This document shows positions 8,675-19,515 of a stretch of DNA of 64,000 nt, in pieces; within the stretch, counting starts at the first letter, position 1; each line of letters starts with the position of its first letter. Both the position numbers and the translations under genes were made by a program. The DNA comes from Torulaspora globosa (lineage: Eukaryota; Ascomycota; Saccharomycetes; Saccharomycetales; Saccharomycetaceae): the NCBI RefSeq assembly GCF_014133895.1, contig NC_050734.1, forward strand, positions 372,001 through 436,000, given 5' to 3'. The notes beneath the pieces are model-generated. The model searched no databases and was not told where the DNA came from. It saw nothing but the letters and a program-made list of their open reading frames with translations.

Positions 8675-11600
8675 TCAATGATCGGTTTGGCTCGATTCTT
8701 GCTTTTCACGCTTCGGTCTGGTTCCATCATTGGGAAGACTATCTGCTGGTCTTTTTAGCGGACTTGCCTCTCCAGTTTGTTGGTAAAGGTCCTTAGAGTT
8801 TACAATCTGACCATCAGAGGTATTCTCCTTTTGTTGTTCCTTACCAGGCTGCGGTGAAGTGGACTCCAATTTGCCTTGTCGGTCGGAAGCTGCAGCGCCT
8901 ACATCGGAATCTGATTTAGTATTTGAATGATTGAGTGGAATCGTAAAAGCGGGCTTCATTTCAAGAGCATTATCGTTTGCAGGAGGGCCTGATGTGAACG
9001 GATTGGAGCTGGATGGTTTTTGCAATTGAAAGCTTGGTTTATCCAGTAGCTTCAGAACTTTCTCACCGGAAACTGGAAGCTGAGTGGCTCCAATATTTAC
9101 CCCATTGCGTTCATCAATCTTGGAAGGAATACCGTTATTCTTTGCCGGCGCCACCGGCTCAGTGGATGACGGCATACCCTTGTTGAGTTGAGCTTCAAGC
9201 TTTGAGATTTTTCTTTCGAGAAGAGTGCTTTTCATCGCAGCCTGCTGTTTTCCTTCCTCAAAGGCTTTCTTCTTGACCGTTCCAAGAAGCTCTTCGTATT
9301 TGGTTTCAAATTCTTTCTGAAGTTCTTCCCTCAAATTTTCCTTCAGCGACTCACTTTCTTGGTTCGATTGCAGAGTGTTCTGGCTTAGCTTTCTTTGAAA
9401 CTCCTCTTCGAGCTCAGCTTTTCTCTTCTCTAAGACTTTATTGATTCTCTCTTCGGTGGGCATACGTATGCGCTTCTTCAAATTTTCCTCCGCTTCTTTA
9501 ATCCTCCGTAGAACGGCTTCCTCCTGAGTTTCTTCCCATCTTCTTTTGAGTTCGTTCAGATCTTCTTTTTCTTCCGAACTTGCTAACTGTGAGCTTAACT
9601 TAGCTTTTTCCTCTTCCAGTTTCTCACCGTATTCTTTTCTCAGCTCGTGAACAAAATTTATCTTCTCTTCCTCAAAATCTTTCTTCATGGACTCAACAAT
9701 AGTCGATATATCCTTTTCCTGGCCCTGTTCCAGGGTGCCTGATTCTTTCTCTTTCAGAGCATTAATTTGCTGCTTTAAATTGCTTATTTCACCATTCAAT
9801 TGATTTACCAATCCTTCAGAGTTCTGAGTAGTCTCTTGGAGCGTGGCTTCGATCTCTTTTGCCTTTTGAACGGCGGTCTCGAGTTCATTTCGTAAATCAT
9901 TAATCGTTGCGGAATCACGATCCTTCTCAGACAGCATTCTCTCAAGATCGGTTACTTTGACTTGTGCTTCCTTCAGCATTTCTTCCAGCTTCGTCTTTGC
10001 GCCAGCAAGATCATTTAACTCAGCACTGAGATTAGCTTGTGTGATTTTTGAAGCGTTCAGCTTCTCGTGTGCCTGCTTTTTTAATCTATTAAATCGATCG
10101 TCCAAGTCAGTATTTTCTTTGATTCTTTGTTTTAGTTGTTCCTGTAGTGAAGCAACCTGCTCTTCCAGCTTTTTAAGCTCTTCCGGATCAATCTTTTCTT
10201 GCCTGCGCAGTATATCGTGGGAACGAGCCTTCCAACGTTCCGTCTCGTCACGCAACACTTCAATTTCTTGGTCCCTCTCCTCGATGCATCTGCGACAATT
10301 TTCAATTTCGCATTCTAGGGGCAAGATCCTATCCTGGAGATTCGCTAATTCCTTCTGCAACTCAACATTTTTCTCTTGCGCGGCGTTCGCCGCATTTCTG
10401 AGTGTAATATTACTTTCTCGCAAAAGGTTCATTTGATTCAGTTGTTCCATAATTTCCGAATGTTGCTTAGCAAGAGTAGTCTGATCTACATCGTCAGCCT
10501 GTGACTTCAATAATTTCTTTCTCATTTCACTCAGTTCGTCTTCTAGAGACAGCAGACGTTGATGTAAAACCTTTTCCTCCCTTTTGCTGACGGTGAGTTT
10601 CGTTTCAAGAATATCTCTTTCACGGCGCAGATTTGTCAGAAGTTCTCTACTTTCCGCGTGTGATTCGCTGCCTGTATTTTCAGCGCTGTTTGAAAATAAC
10701 TGAATTTGGTCAAATAGCAGTTTATTCTGGTTCGAGAGATCCTCCATACGTTCCTTGTAGGTTTCTAAATCTCTTTCCAACTCGGCCTTCTGATTAAACC
10801 AGTTTTTTTCATTAGATTCGAGTAGTTCTCTTGCTTGATGCTCTGAAGCTTTCAGCTTTTGTGTCTCAATTCTCTCGGTCTCAACTTCGGCACGCAATTG
10901 ACGAATGACTTTAGCCGCCTCTGCATGTCTCTGAAGCTCTTCTTCGTAATTCGATTGAGCAACGTTTGCATAAACCGTTTGTTGCTTCAGATCACTCTTC
11001 AGTTGATCTATTTCTTGCTTAATCTTCATCTCAACATTGTGAAGGGCATTTTTACTTCCTTCCAGTGAAAATATTCTTTTTGAAAGTTCGTGCTTCTCTT
11101 GTTCAGTCTTATTCCTTTGTGCTGCATATTCGTTGTTCAAAAAATCGATGTTGTTCTTTAATCGACTAATCTCAGACTCCTGCTGAGATTTTTCGGATAG
11201 CAGCTTCTTGATTTCGGAATCAAATTCCTCTTTCGCGCAATCATACTGACTCTGCAGCTTTTGATACGATTCCTCAACTGCAGAGGACATTTCTTTGTAT
11301 TGTTCAACCTGTGAATAAGCGTGTTTGAGTTGCAGCGACATCTTTTCAAGATTGTGACGTACCTTCAGCTCGCTTGATTCAGCGCCTACAACATCCTCGG
11401 AAGGGCCCTCTGCGGAATTATTGCTTTCTTTTTCTTCAAGACGTTTTGTAATGTCTTCGATATGTGCTCTCAGTTGCCCGATTAAGGCCTGCTTCTCAGT
11501 AATTTCCTTTTGCAATTGTTTTTCCTCATCTCTCATCGTATCCATCTTAGTTTGATACCAAACAATTTGATCATCCCTGGATAGCTCAATTGTCCTTATC

Positions 11601-14122
11601 TTTTCCTCTTTGGACTCTATCGTCGATGTTAAATTTGACAAATTCTGCTGCATTTGGTTAAGTTTTTCCTTGTATGATGCATGAGTGTCTTTCAGAAGAG
11701 TTTCACGTTCCGACTGTAAGGTTTGCAGCTGGGTTATTACAATAGTCAGGGAGTTCTTCTCTTCCATAAGCTTTTGAAGGTTATTTTTCATGGTTTCGTT
11801 AGATGCCATCAAAATAGACTTTTCTTCTTCTAGATAAGCAGCTTTCGATTCAAGAACTGATAGCCTGGACTGGCAGGCTATAAACTTGTTTACTGTTTCG
11901 GTTGTTTTCACCTCCTGACTGGACATGTTATTCTCTAGATCGTGAAATCTTTTCAGCAGCTGAGCATTTTCTTGCTTGGCCATCTCCAAAGTACCTTGAA
12001 GTAACTTCAATCTCTCCTCTGCCAATGTTCTTGATGATCTCTCTTTCTCAAGAGTGACAGTCAGGTCAGTTTTTATTTTATGCAAGTTTTGAATTTCCTC
12101 GTTGAGAATTTGAACATTTTTTGAAGCTTCAGCAGATAAGGTAGACAAGCGGTGTTCCAAATCTTTTATCAAATCTTCTTTATCTTTATTCAGGCTCTCA
12201 AATTGCCTGGCAGTTGAGCTCTCTTTAGCACTCTCTCTATCCGACAGAATTGCCTTGTATGCATCGCGTTCCTTTGTGATGATCTCCATCTGCGACTCCA
12301 TCTTAGCGTTATATTCTTGAAGTATTACTATTGCCTGTTTGGCTTCGTTAATCGTTTCGTTTTCCAGGGAATCGATTTTCTTACTAGCCTTTAGCTCCTC
12401 TTCCTCCAATTTGGCTGCAAGGTTTCTTACAGTTTTCAGCAATTCTGAATTTCTTTGCTGTAGCGTAACTATGTCTTTGAATTCTACCAAACGTTCAGTT
12501 ATGATCCTCTGTGAGTCACTGTCATTGCCAGGGTCCTCATTTTCGATCAGTCGTCTGATAAAGGCAGTTTCTTCGTCAGTAAGGGGACCTCTCGAGTCGT
12601 TGTGCACCGAAACGTTAACCAAGAGGAACTGCACTTGACGTGCTAGATCGGATCTTTGCCTGACAAGGGTATTTATATTTGTCTCATACTGTTCGATTTT
12701 TCCAGAAGCCACCTCTAACTCTCTGGTTGCCTTTTCCTTCTCGTTAGAGGTATGTTCAAGTAAAAGTGCAGCGTCATTTAATTCCTTTTCTAAAGCAGAA
12801 GTTCTATCCTTTAGAGAATTGATGAATGGGATCTTATACTCAAGCTCCACTATAAAAGACTCGACCTGTCGCTGTAGATTCTCCTTCTGATGTCTCTCTT
12901 TTATCAGCTGCTTTTTCAGAACGCTCAGATCACCATATATTCGGGATGACGAGAGATCTCGTGATGCTGGAGAAGCATCTTTCTCTTCATTCCCCTCGCC
13001 CAAAAGGTCACGCACAACCGCCTCTAAACGCAAGCACTCATGCTCCGAAGCTTCCAACTTTTGCTGCAGCAGAGCCACTTCATTTTCGCGTCCTTCTTTT
13101 CCAAGTGACAGTTCATTTTCGTTGTCGATGTCCGAGGCTTTATTATCGGCAGCTAGCCGTATCTCCTTTTGTAAAGAGCCGACTTGCTCTTCAAGAAGTT
13201 CTATAAGTTTCTGCTTCAATGACATTTCACGAGAAAACTCCTGTCTTTCGGTATTGAGCGTATCGCTCAAGCTTTTAACTTCAAGCAGCTTCGCTTGCAA
13301 GTCTTTTGAAAGTTCATGATTTTTGGCAGTGAGAAATTCGCGTGAAGTTTTCTCAACCTGGAACTCACTTTTGATGGAAGCGAGCTCCCTCAGTGATGCT
13401 TGTAGTTCCACATCATTCTCTTTCCTATACTTAATGAATTGTTCGGTTTTCGTCATGATATCCTTCTCCAGCCATTCGTTGTTCTTGGTGAGTAGCGCTA
13501 CTTGCTGCTTCATAACTTCAATTTCAGACTTATTGCTCAGTTCCTTGCTTTTGTAATCTTGGATCTCGTTTTCTACCTCTAAAAGGCGCTGGCGGAGGTG
13601 CTTACTCTCTTTGAGCAGATCATTCGTTTCTTTCTTCGAAGCTTCCAACTCGCCTATTTTTTCGTCCAGCAGCTTGACAATATCTTGCTTGCCGGCTATA
13701 AGTCCATCTTTCTGACTCTGAACATCCTGCAACTCCCGTTGGGCTCTATTCAGTTTATTTGTAGCCAATTCTTTTTCAGCGGTCAACTGAGAAACCTGCT
13801 CGCGCAACCGGATCTCGGCTTCCTTACCACACTCTTCATTTTTCGTCAAGTCTTCCACTTTTGATTGCAAAGTTTCCACTTTCCTGGAGCACAGCACCTT
13901 CATCTCATCAATGGTAGCATGGAGTTTCATATTGTTAGACTGTAAATCATTGAACTCTCGAGCCCTAGCCAGTATACACTCTGTCATCACGTGATCTGTT
14001 GTTACCGAGCCCAACTCTTCCTTGGAGACTCCTAGAAAGCCGGAAAGTATCCTGGAAACCTCATTCTCAGCATTAGGACCGGTCTCTGTCATTTCATTAA
14101 CAGCAGTGGTTCCCTCTGACAT
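8675..14122 (-). CDS. MLP1/MLP2: Nuclear pore basket filament protein Mlp1/Mlp2 (TPR homolog)
   Basis: The first true ATG is 14122 (MSEGTTAVNEM), giving 1815 residues; the frame upstream of it starts only with a TTG. S. cerevisiae Mlp1 and Mlp2 have about 1875 and 1679. Almost the whole protein from about residue 50 to 1560 is heptad-rich coiled coil loaded with Glu, Lys, Gln and Leu. The C-terminal 200 residues are non-coiled and rich in Ser, Pro and Asn (SSSNPFTSGPP, SDGQIVNSKD), as in the Mlp nuclear-import tail, and end in a Lys/Arg-rich stretch. The protein forms the nuclear basket and is used in mRNA export surveillance, telomere anchoring and spindle-pole links. One gene here corresponds to the WGD pair YKR095W/YIL149C. 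It is divergent from RPL40. Confidence 0.95.
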   Translation of the reverse strand: MSEGTTAVNEMTETGPNAENEVSRILSGFLGVSKEELGSVTTDHVMTECILARAREFNDLQSNNMKLHATIDEMKVLCSRKVETLQSKVEDLTKNEECGKEAEIRLREQVSQLTAEKELATNKLNRAQRELQDVQSQKDGLIAGKQDIVKLLDEKIGELEASKKETNDLLKESKHLRQRLLEVENEIQDYKSKELSNKSEIEVMKQQVALLTKNNEWLEKDIMTKTEQFIKYRKENDVELQASLRELASIKSEFQVEKTSREFLTAKNHELSKDLQAKLLEVKSLSDTLNTERQEFSREMSLKQKLIELLEEQVGSLQKEIRLAADNKASDIDNENELSLGKEGRENEVALLQQKLEASEHECLRLEAVVRDLLGEGNEEKDASPASRDLSSSRIYGDLSVLKKQLIKERHQKENLQRQVESFIVELEYKIPFINSLKDRTSALEKELNDAALLLEHTSNEKEKATRELEVASGKIEQYETNINTLVRQRSDLARQVQFLLVNVSVHNDSRGPLTDEETAFIRRLIENEDPGNDSDSQRIITERLVEFKDIVTLQQRNSELLKTVRNLAAKLEEEELKASKKIDSLENETINEAKQAIVILQEYNAKMESQMEIITKERDAYKAILSDRESAKESSTARQFESLNKDKEDLIKDLEHRLSTLSAEASKNVQILNEEIQNLHKIKTDLTVTLEKERSSRTLAEERLKLLQGTLEMAKQENAQLLKRFHDLENNMSSQEVKTTETVNKFIACQSRLSVLESKAAYLEEEKSILMASNETMKNNLQKLMEEKNSLTIVITQLQTLQSERETLLKDTHASYKEKLNQMQQNLSNLTSTIESKEEKIRTIELSRDDQIVWYQTKMDTMRDEEKQLQKEITEKQALIGQLRAHIEDITKRLEEKESNNSAEGPSEDVVGAESSELKVRHNLEKMSLQLKHAYSQVEQYKEMSSAVEESYQKLQSQYDCAKEEFDSEIKKLLSEKSQQESEISRLKNNIDFLNNEYAAQRNKTEQEKHELSKRIFSLEGSKNALHNVEMKIKQEIDQLKSDLKQQTVYANVAQSNYEEELQRHAEAAKVIRQLRAEVETERIETQKLKASEHQARELLESNEKNWFNQKAELERDLETYKERMEDLSNQNKLLFDQIQLFSNSAENTGSESHAESRELLTNLRRERDILETKLTVSKREEKVLHQRLLSLEDELSEMRKKLLKSQADDVDQTTLAKQHSEIMEQLNQMNLLRESNITLRNAANAAQEKNVELQKELANLQDRILPLECEIENCRRCIEERDQEIEVLRDETERWKARSHDILRRQEKIDPEELKKLEEQVASLQEQLKQRIKENTDLDDRFNRLKKQAHEKLNASKITQANLSAELNDLAGAKTKLEEMLKEAQVKVTDLERMLSEKDRDSATINDLRNELETAVQKAKEIEATLQETTQNSEGLVNQLNGEISNLKQQINALKEKESGTLEQGQEKDISTIVESMKKDFEEEKINFVHELRKEYGEKLEEEKAKLSSQLASSEEKEDLNELKRRWEETQEEAVLRRIKEAEENLKKRIRMPTEERINKVLEKRKAELEEEFQRKLSQNTLQSNQESESLKENLREELQKEFETKYEELLGTVKKKAFEEGKQQAAMKSTLLERKISKLEAQLNKGMPSSTEPVAPAKNNGIPSKIDERNGVNIGATQLPVSGEKVLKLLDKPSFQLQKPSSSNPFTSGPPANDNALEMKPAFTIPLNHSNTKSDSDVGAAASDRQGKLESTSPQPGKEQQKENTSDGQIVNSKDLYQQTGEASPLKRPADSLPNDGTRPKREKQESSQTDH

Positions 14123-14712
14123 CTCACCTGTAAAAAAGTTGGCGGAACCAGCTGTACGTAGAACGCTCTTTAGTAAGTATTCACTGGGCTTTCGCACTTC
14201 GGATTTGCACAAGCACGAAAAAACAAATTCCAATGCTCAGCGAGGCCCTGTATCCCCACGCAATGGCGTCTATTTGAAAGCTCTTGCAAAGCGCCTCCCA
14301 GGTCTTAACGTTAACTTCAAACCAGTCAACTAAATGGTTGAACCTTTTCGTGAATCCAAGGAGGGTAACTTGAAATCGCAGGACTATCTGGGTTCAACAT
14401 CCTGACATCCAGGACTTTCTCATTTATTTATTAAAAGCTCTGGGTGTTCTTTGAACTATTTTTTTTTTAGCTCTAACGATGGACTTTGCGGGCCCAGACG
14501 CATCGTGAAACTTTGCAGCCAGACTGGCAACTCAGCGACTCGCAGCGCCCAGGCCGACCTTGGCAGTAGCGGAGGGAGGTGGTCAGTAGTGCGATGCTAG
14601 CAGATGTGCAAGGTAGCTCGTCAATACTATCTATTCAATAGCGTAGTATATTGATAGTGAAACTTGTATTCGAAGCTTAAGTTTGAAGGTTTAATCAAAC
14701 CAAGATTCAAAG
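14123..14712. promoter_or_regulatory. Divergent promoter region MLP1/RPL40
   Basis: This 590-bp gap lies between the MLP ATG and the RPL40 exon 1 ATG. It contains an uninterrupted T run near 14459-14469 of the kind that keeps ribosomal-protein promoters nucleosome-poor. Just before the run, CTCTGGGTGTTC (about 14438-14449) is a partial match to a Rap1 site on the minus strand. No gene is evident. Confidence 0.4.
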
Positions 14713-15227
<515 letters not shown>

Positions 15228-15390
15228 TCGTTTTCGCATCTATACTACCCGAGCATCTGGTGCGGGTGCATGCGTTTATGTTCAATTTCATACACCTTTG
15301 TATACGTTAAATAATTCAATTAACCCGTGATAAGGTTTGCACATTAACCCAGAAATTGAGATTACTTGAATATTTACTGTCTACAAAGGG

Positions 15391-18300
15391 CTAGGTGTCC
15401 TTGTCCTTGTCCCTATTCTTGTCCTTGGGGCAGTACTCCTCTATAATGGTCCTCAGTCTCGGCCTCTTGATCGGTTTCGATAAAAATCCGTCCATACCAG
15501 CTTCAAGACATACTTTAATGTTGCTGTCATCGGCGAAAGCAGTCAGCGCTACAATTGGATATTCATAGTGTAGATCTTCCCTGATCATCTTAGTCGCCAA
15601 TAACCCGTCCACTTTGGGCATTTGAACGTCCATGAAGATTAAACTGTAATGCTCACCGGTTTCTTGCAGCGCTTTGACTTTATTAAATGCATCCTGTCCA
15701 TCGCAGGCAAGTTCGATTGTGTCCAGCCCTTCGAGGACAAGCATCCTCTTGATGACCTCTTGATTGACATGGTTGTCCTCTGCAACGAGGATCTTACAGC
15801 TCTTATTCAAGTTCGGAACTGTATCGATTTTTCTGCTGGAGGAAGCAGTACCAGTACTTTGTAAGAACGGTCGATTGAGACTCATATTTCCGACGCTGAA
15901 CTCACTGTCGCTGCTCTTAAGCTGCTCGGAGCCCTTGTCGCCGGTTCTCGGTGCCACAGTCGATAGAGATGATCTGGATTTTCTACTTTTAATACTCTTG
16001 GCAAACTTAAACTTGACTCTCCTGTTTTTCTTACTCAATGGGTTGAATTCGTCTTCAAAAGGATTCTCCTCCTCAAAAACTCTCTCCTTGGTTTGCGTCA
16101 ACGGAAGTGTGAATGTGAATTTACTTCCTACGCCGAGCGCAGATTCTAGCTTCATTGTGCCGTTCATCATCGAAGCAAGCTGCCTACAGATGGATAAACC
16201 GAGCCCTGTGCCACCGTATTGTCTTGAGAGTGCCTGATCGCCCTGGACAAAAGGCTGAAAAACCGACTCATGCAGGCTGGGATCTATCCCAGGACCTGTG
16301 TCCTCTACCTCTATTTCTATAACCCAGCTTTTGGGCTGCAAGAGGGCAATTCCGTCCTCGCTATCACTTGAGTTGGTTGGCTTTCTGAATTGACTGTGGA
16401 AAATGGCATCGTCATAGGACGTCGTACTCATCGATATGAACGATTTTTGCTCATCCGAATCTTGCCGCCCAACCTCCTGTGATGCCTCTTGCATATCAGT
16501 TTTTTCACTGTCTGACGCAGACCCTTCCTCTTCCTGCTTGTCAATAGCATCTTGTTTCAGCGTTTGCTCGCAAAAGATTTCAGGCTCATTCTCACGAATT
16601 TCCGACCCGGGAACAACGTAAACCACTTTATGACCAGCTTTTTCACTTCTTTCACTGTCATACTCTCCTAAAAGCCTTATTCGAACGTCGACCCTGCCAT
16701 CCACTGGAGTGAATTTTAGCGCATTAGATACCAAATTCATCACAATCTGAATTATCCTGTTTGAGTCTCCATACAAAATCATCTTCCTTATATCATTCGG
16801 CCAGAGTGTGATAGACAGTCTGACGCGCTGGTCTTTAGCGACTTTACCAAAAATGGACTTTATTTGTAATGCAACATCCGTAATATTGAAATCTCTTTTC
16901 TCTAACTTTGTTCTCTGAAGCACATTCTTGGAAAATGTCAGAAGTTCGGTCAAAATGTGCAGCAATAGCTCTCCAGATCTGAAAATCAGTTTGAGACTAT
17001 TATGAATTTTGCCTATATCCCTTTCTTCCATTGATATGGCCGTCATACCAAGAATACCATTCAGCGGCGTGCGCAACTCGTGGGAAATATTGGCAATGAA
17101 AACCGTCTTGGCTTCATTTGCAGCCTCAGCTTCGATCTTGGCAGCCTCAAGTTGCTTAGTTCTTGCCCTAACCCTATCTTCCAGTAGAGCATAGTGCTGG
17201 TCTAAGGCGTCGGTCATGGTATTGAACGTATCAGTGAGTTCTGAGAATTCGTCTGAGAAAAATCTTCGATAAACTGGCACTCGTGCCTCTATTAAATTTG
17301 AAGATGTCATTAATTTTTTGGTTCTATCGGATCGTGCTTCATTGACACTGCTCAGACTTGAGGGTGTCATGGCATGATCACGATTTGAAGATACTTCGGA
17401 AACAATACCATTGCCTGCAGGGCCAGCGGGAGGTAATGGATCTTTCTCTTCTCCGAAGGAGGGTGAATGAAAAGAACTCCCTCCACTATACCTTCGTCGT
17501 ACGATTGAGCTTTTCCGGCTCAGAGAGGAGCTGCCCGGTGTACTTGGCCTCAATCCCCTGCCCTCTGTGATTATTTCGGTGGCTTTCTGTAGGCGAACAA
17601 TAGGCTGAACTGCCCAGTGAGCGAGCGGGAAAGTTACAATGCATATGAAGACTCCAATGCCCACCACTACCCCGATAATTATCTTTGTTAACCTGGTTGT
17701 TGGTTCCGAGAAGACCGACTCCGACTGCGAAACGATCGCAACCCAATTCACCAAGGCGAATGTACAGGGCGAGTACCCTATAGCCGATGACTTGTAGTAA
17801 AAGAATTTGGCATCTTGGACTGATCCTGCCTTGCCTTGTCGCAGAGAGGCGCTCAGAAATGTGTCGTTCGGGATTGGAAAGGTGCTATCCAGGATTGTAG
17901 GCGGTAAGCCGTAAGGCGCAAAAACAAATCGGTACGATGTTATTTTATGATTCACCTCGTCATACACAGCGGATATTATCGCAACATTGGATTTCTCGAG
18001 ACCTGTTCTGTCATCAAAAAAGCTCTTCAGACTGTCAGCAGACATAATGATAGTAACGTAACCGTAGACTCTCGGTTCGGTCAAAATAATAGAAGGATTG
18101 GCATAAATCGGCAGGGACATGGACATCAGGTAGGATGATCCGTTCAGCACTGGATCTGTCAGGATTCCGTCTGTTTCCAGCGATGAGGGTAGCGCCATGT
18201 CAGTTGACAAAGGCATGAGCCTATTCAGAATATCACCAGGCAGGGCGTCTCCCGTTCCATTGTTCGTTGCATTCAAGACAGGATGGAATCCTGCATCGTA

Positions 18301-18684
18301 GACTCGAGCAACAGAGAATAACGCAGACGAGGTTAAAAACTTTTGCACCGCACTTGCGGCATCAACCCAATTGGCATCCGTCTTATTCCCTGAGATGTAG
18401 TTCGCCAGTGCTGTCTGTAGAGTATCTCTTGATGAAAGCCAGTAGCACTGGAAGTATAGATAGTTCAAACTTTGATCAATCTGAGATGATTTTAATTGAG
18501 CGGCAATGTATAAACGCTCAGATCTTAGGTTCTTATAAGTAGAGGTGAAATATACACCAGTAGTAACAGCCAAAATGATCAAAGATACCAACGCCACAAT
18601 ACTCACCAGGGCCGTCAGCTGGGTCCTGATGCTGATCCGAAATGGTGGTGAAAACTTCTCCTTGATTAACGAGGTAAGTCTCAT
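15391..18684 (-). CDS. SLN1: Hybrid osmosensor histidine kinase Sln1
   Basis: The start is the ATG at 18684 (MRLTSLIKEK, then SPPFRISIRTQLTALVSIVA as in Sln1), giving 1097 residues against 1220 in S. cerevisiae; the longer open frame begins only with TTG. Order of parts: TM1 (about 22-47), an extracellular sensor domain with several N-x-S/T sites, TM2 (about 332-356), a HAMP-like linker (about 475-500) and a coiled coil. The His kinase has H535 in NISHELRTP, an N-box NLVSNALKF, and VEDTGPGID and GGTGLGLSI. The C-terminal receiver has D1019 in FMDVQMP and LSKP. In the pathway Sln1 passes phosphate to Ypd1 and then Ssk1 or Skn7, restraining the Hog1 MAP kinase. All phosphotransfer residues are present. 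The C-terminus is a short KDKNRDKDKDT tail. Confidence 0.96.
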   Translation of the reverse strand: MRLTSLIKEKFSPPFRISIRTQLTALVSIVALVSLIILAVTTGVYFTSTYKNLRSERLYIAAQLKSSQIDQSLNYLYFQCYWLSSRDTLQTALANYISGNKTDANWVDAASAVQKFLTSSALFSVARVYDAGFHPVLNATNNGTGDALPGDILNRLMPLSTDMALPSSLETDGILTDPVLNGSSYLMSMSLPIYANPSIILTEPRVYGYVTIIMSADSLKSFFDDRTGLEKSNVAIISAVYDEVNHKITSYRFVFAPYGLPPTILDSTFPIPNDTFLSASLRQGKAGSVQDAKFFYYKSSAIGYSPCTFALVNWVAIVSQSESVFSEPTTRLTKIIIGVVVGIGVFICIVTFPLAHWAVQPIVRLQKATEIITEGRGLRPSTPGSSSLSRKSSIVRRRYSGGSSFHSPSFGEEKDPLPPAGPAGNGIVSEVSSNRDHAMTPSSLSSVNEARSDRTKKLMTSSNLIEARVPVYRRFFSDEFSELTDTFNTMTDALDQHYALLEDRVRARTKQLEAAKIEAEAANEAKTVFIANISHELRTPLNGILGMTAISMEERDIGKIHNSLKLIFRSGELLLHILTELLTFSKNVLQRTKLEKRDFNITDVALQIKSIFGKVAKDQRVRLSITLWPNDIRKMILYGDSNRIIQIVMNLVSNALKFTPVDGRVDVRIRLLGEYDSERSEKAGHKVVYVVPGSEIRENEPEIFCEQTLKQDAIDKQEEEGSASDSEKTDMQEASQEVGRQDSDEQKSFISMSTTSYDDAIFHSQFRKPTNSSDSEDGIALLQPKSWVIEIEVEDTGPGIDPSLHESVFQPFVQGDQALSRQYGGTGLGLSICRQLASMMNGTMKLESALGVGSKFTFTLPLTQTKERVFEEENPFEDEFNPLSKKNRRVKFKFAKSIKSRKSRSSLSTVAPRTGDKGSEQLKSSDSEFSVGNMSLNRPFLQSTGTASSSRKIDTVPNLNKSCKILVAEDNHVNQEVIKRMLVLEGLDTIELACDGQDAFNKVKALQETGEHYSLIFMDVQMPKVDGLLATKMIREDLHYEYPIVALTAFADDSNIKVCLEAGMDGFLSKPIKRPRLRTIIEEYCPKDKNRDKDKDT

Positions 18685-19515
18685 CTCAGATTCGTTTCTA
18701 TCAGATTGCGCCACTGAATGGCACCACTGAAACTCTGGTCTAGCTGCAAACTTCAAGTAGTCTTTGTATTTCTTGTCTGCATTAATAGTTGAGTTCTTCA
18801 ATGATGCAGAAGGCGCGGCTTGAAGTGGTTAACCATTAGAAGTGAAAACTCCAGCAATATCGAAGCGCAACATTGGACGGACCATTTCTCGAATAAGTCG
18901 TGGAACTTGCCGTTAAAAGCCTGCTTAGAGCTTTCATATGATGGTTCTAAGAAGGCCTCTTGGTTTAAGGAGCAATTAAGCCTTCTAAGATGCAGCCGTA
19001 GATCTGTAATCGTGCCAGCCTCTTAGGTTCAAGCAATCAAGAAGTGGATGACATGTGGAAGAACGTTCGTTCTTGTAAGGGAGAGGATTTACAGAAAGAG
19101 TTTTGTACTGTCTGTACTTTCGGTTTGAAAGTTAGTTTTCGAAAGCACAACGTGAAATAAGGGCATCCTGTCCCAAAATTCAAACCAGTTACGTCTATAT
19201 AATCCTACTTACTAACTTGACCATCCATATGGTGACAGTTCCCTTGGCTATATTATGGAAAGCCAATATACAATAGATCCCATCATAAAACAAGCCCTTC
19301 CTGAGCCTATGCTATTGATATAACTTGTGGCGCCCCGATCGCAAGAAAGTATCCACCCAGATCATGGGCCTACCAGCCCTCGGGGACACAAATAAAACAG
19401 TAATCTTTTCGTCTCATCGGTCTTTTTGACGCTATATGACAAACCGCCGGTCTTATTAGCATGACAAAACACGACAACGCCTTGACGCACATCAGAACAA
19501 ATGGATTATTTTCAG
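18685..19515. promoter_or_regulatory. Gap upstream of SLN1
   Basis: This 831-bp stretch lies between the SLN1 ATG and the ATG32 stop, both on the minus strand. It has A/T-rich patches and TATATA-like strings near 19195 but no convincing ORF, RNA gene or repeat. The first 117 bp continue the SLN1 frame without an ATG. Confidence 0.4.

Noticed and set aside
9957..10436. Long open frames on the strand opposite MLP1 (for example 159 codons)
   Set aside because: Ser/Phe/Cys-rich shadows produced by the Glu/Lys/Gln-rich coiled-coil codons on the other strand.
14438..14449. Rap1 site in the RPL40 promoter
   Set aside because: Only about two thirds of the consensus fits; mentioned in the gap entry but not called as a site.
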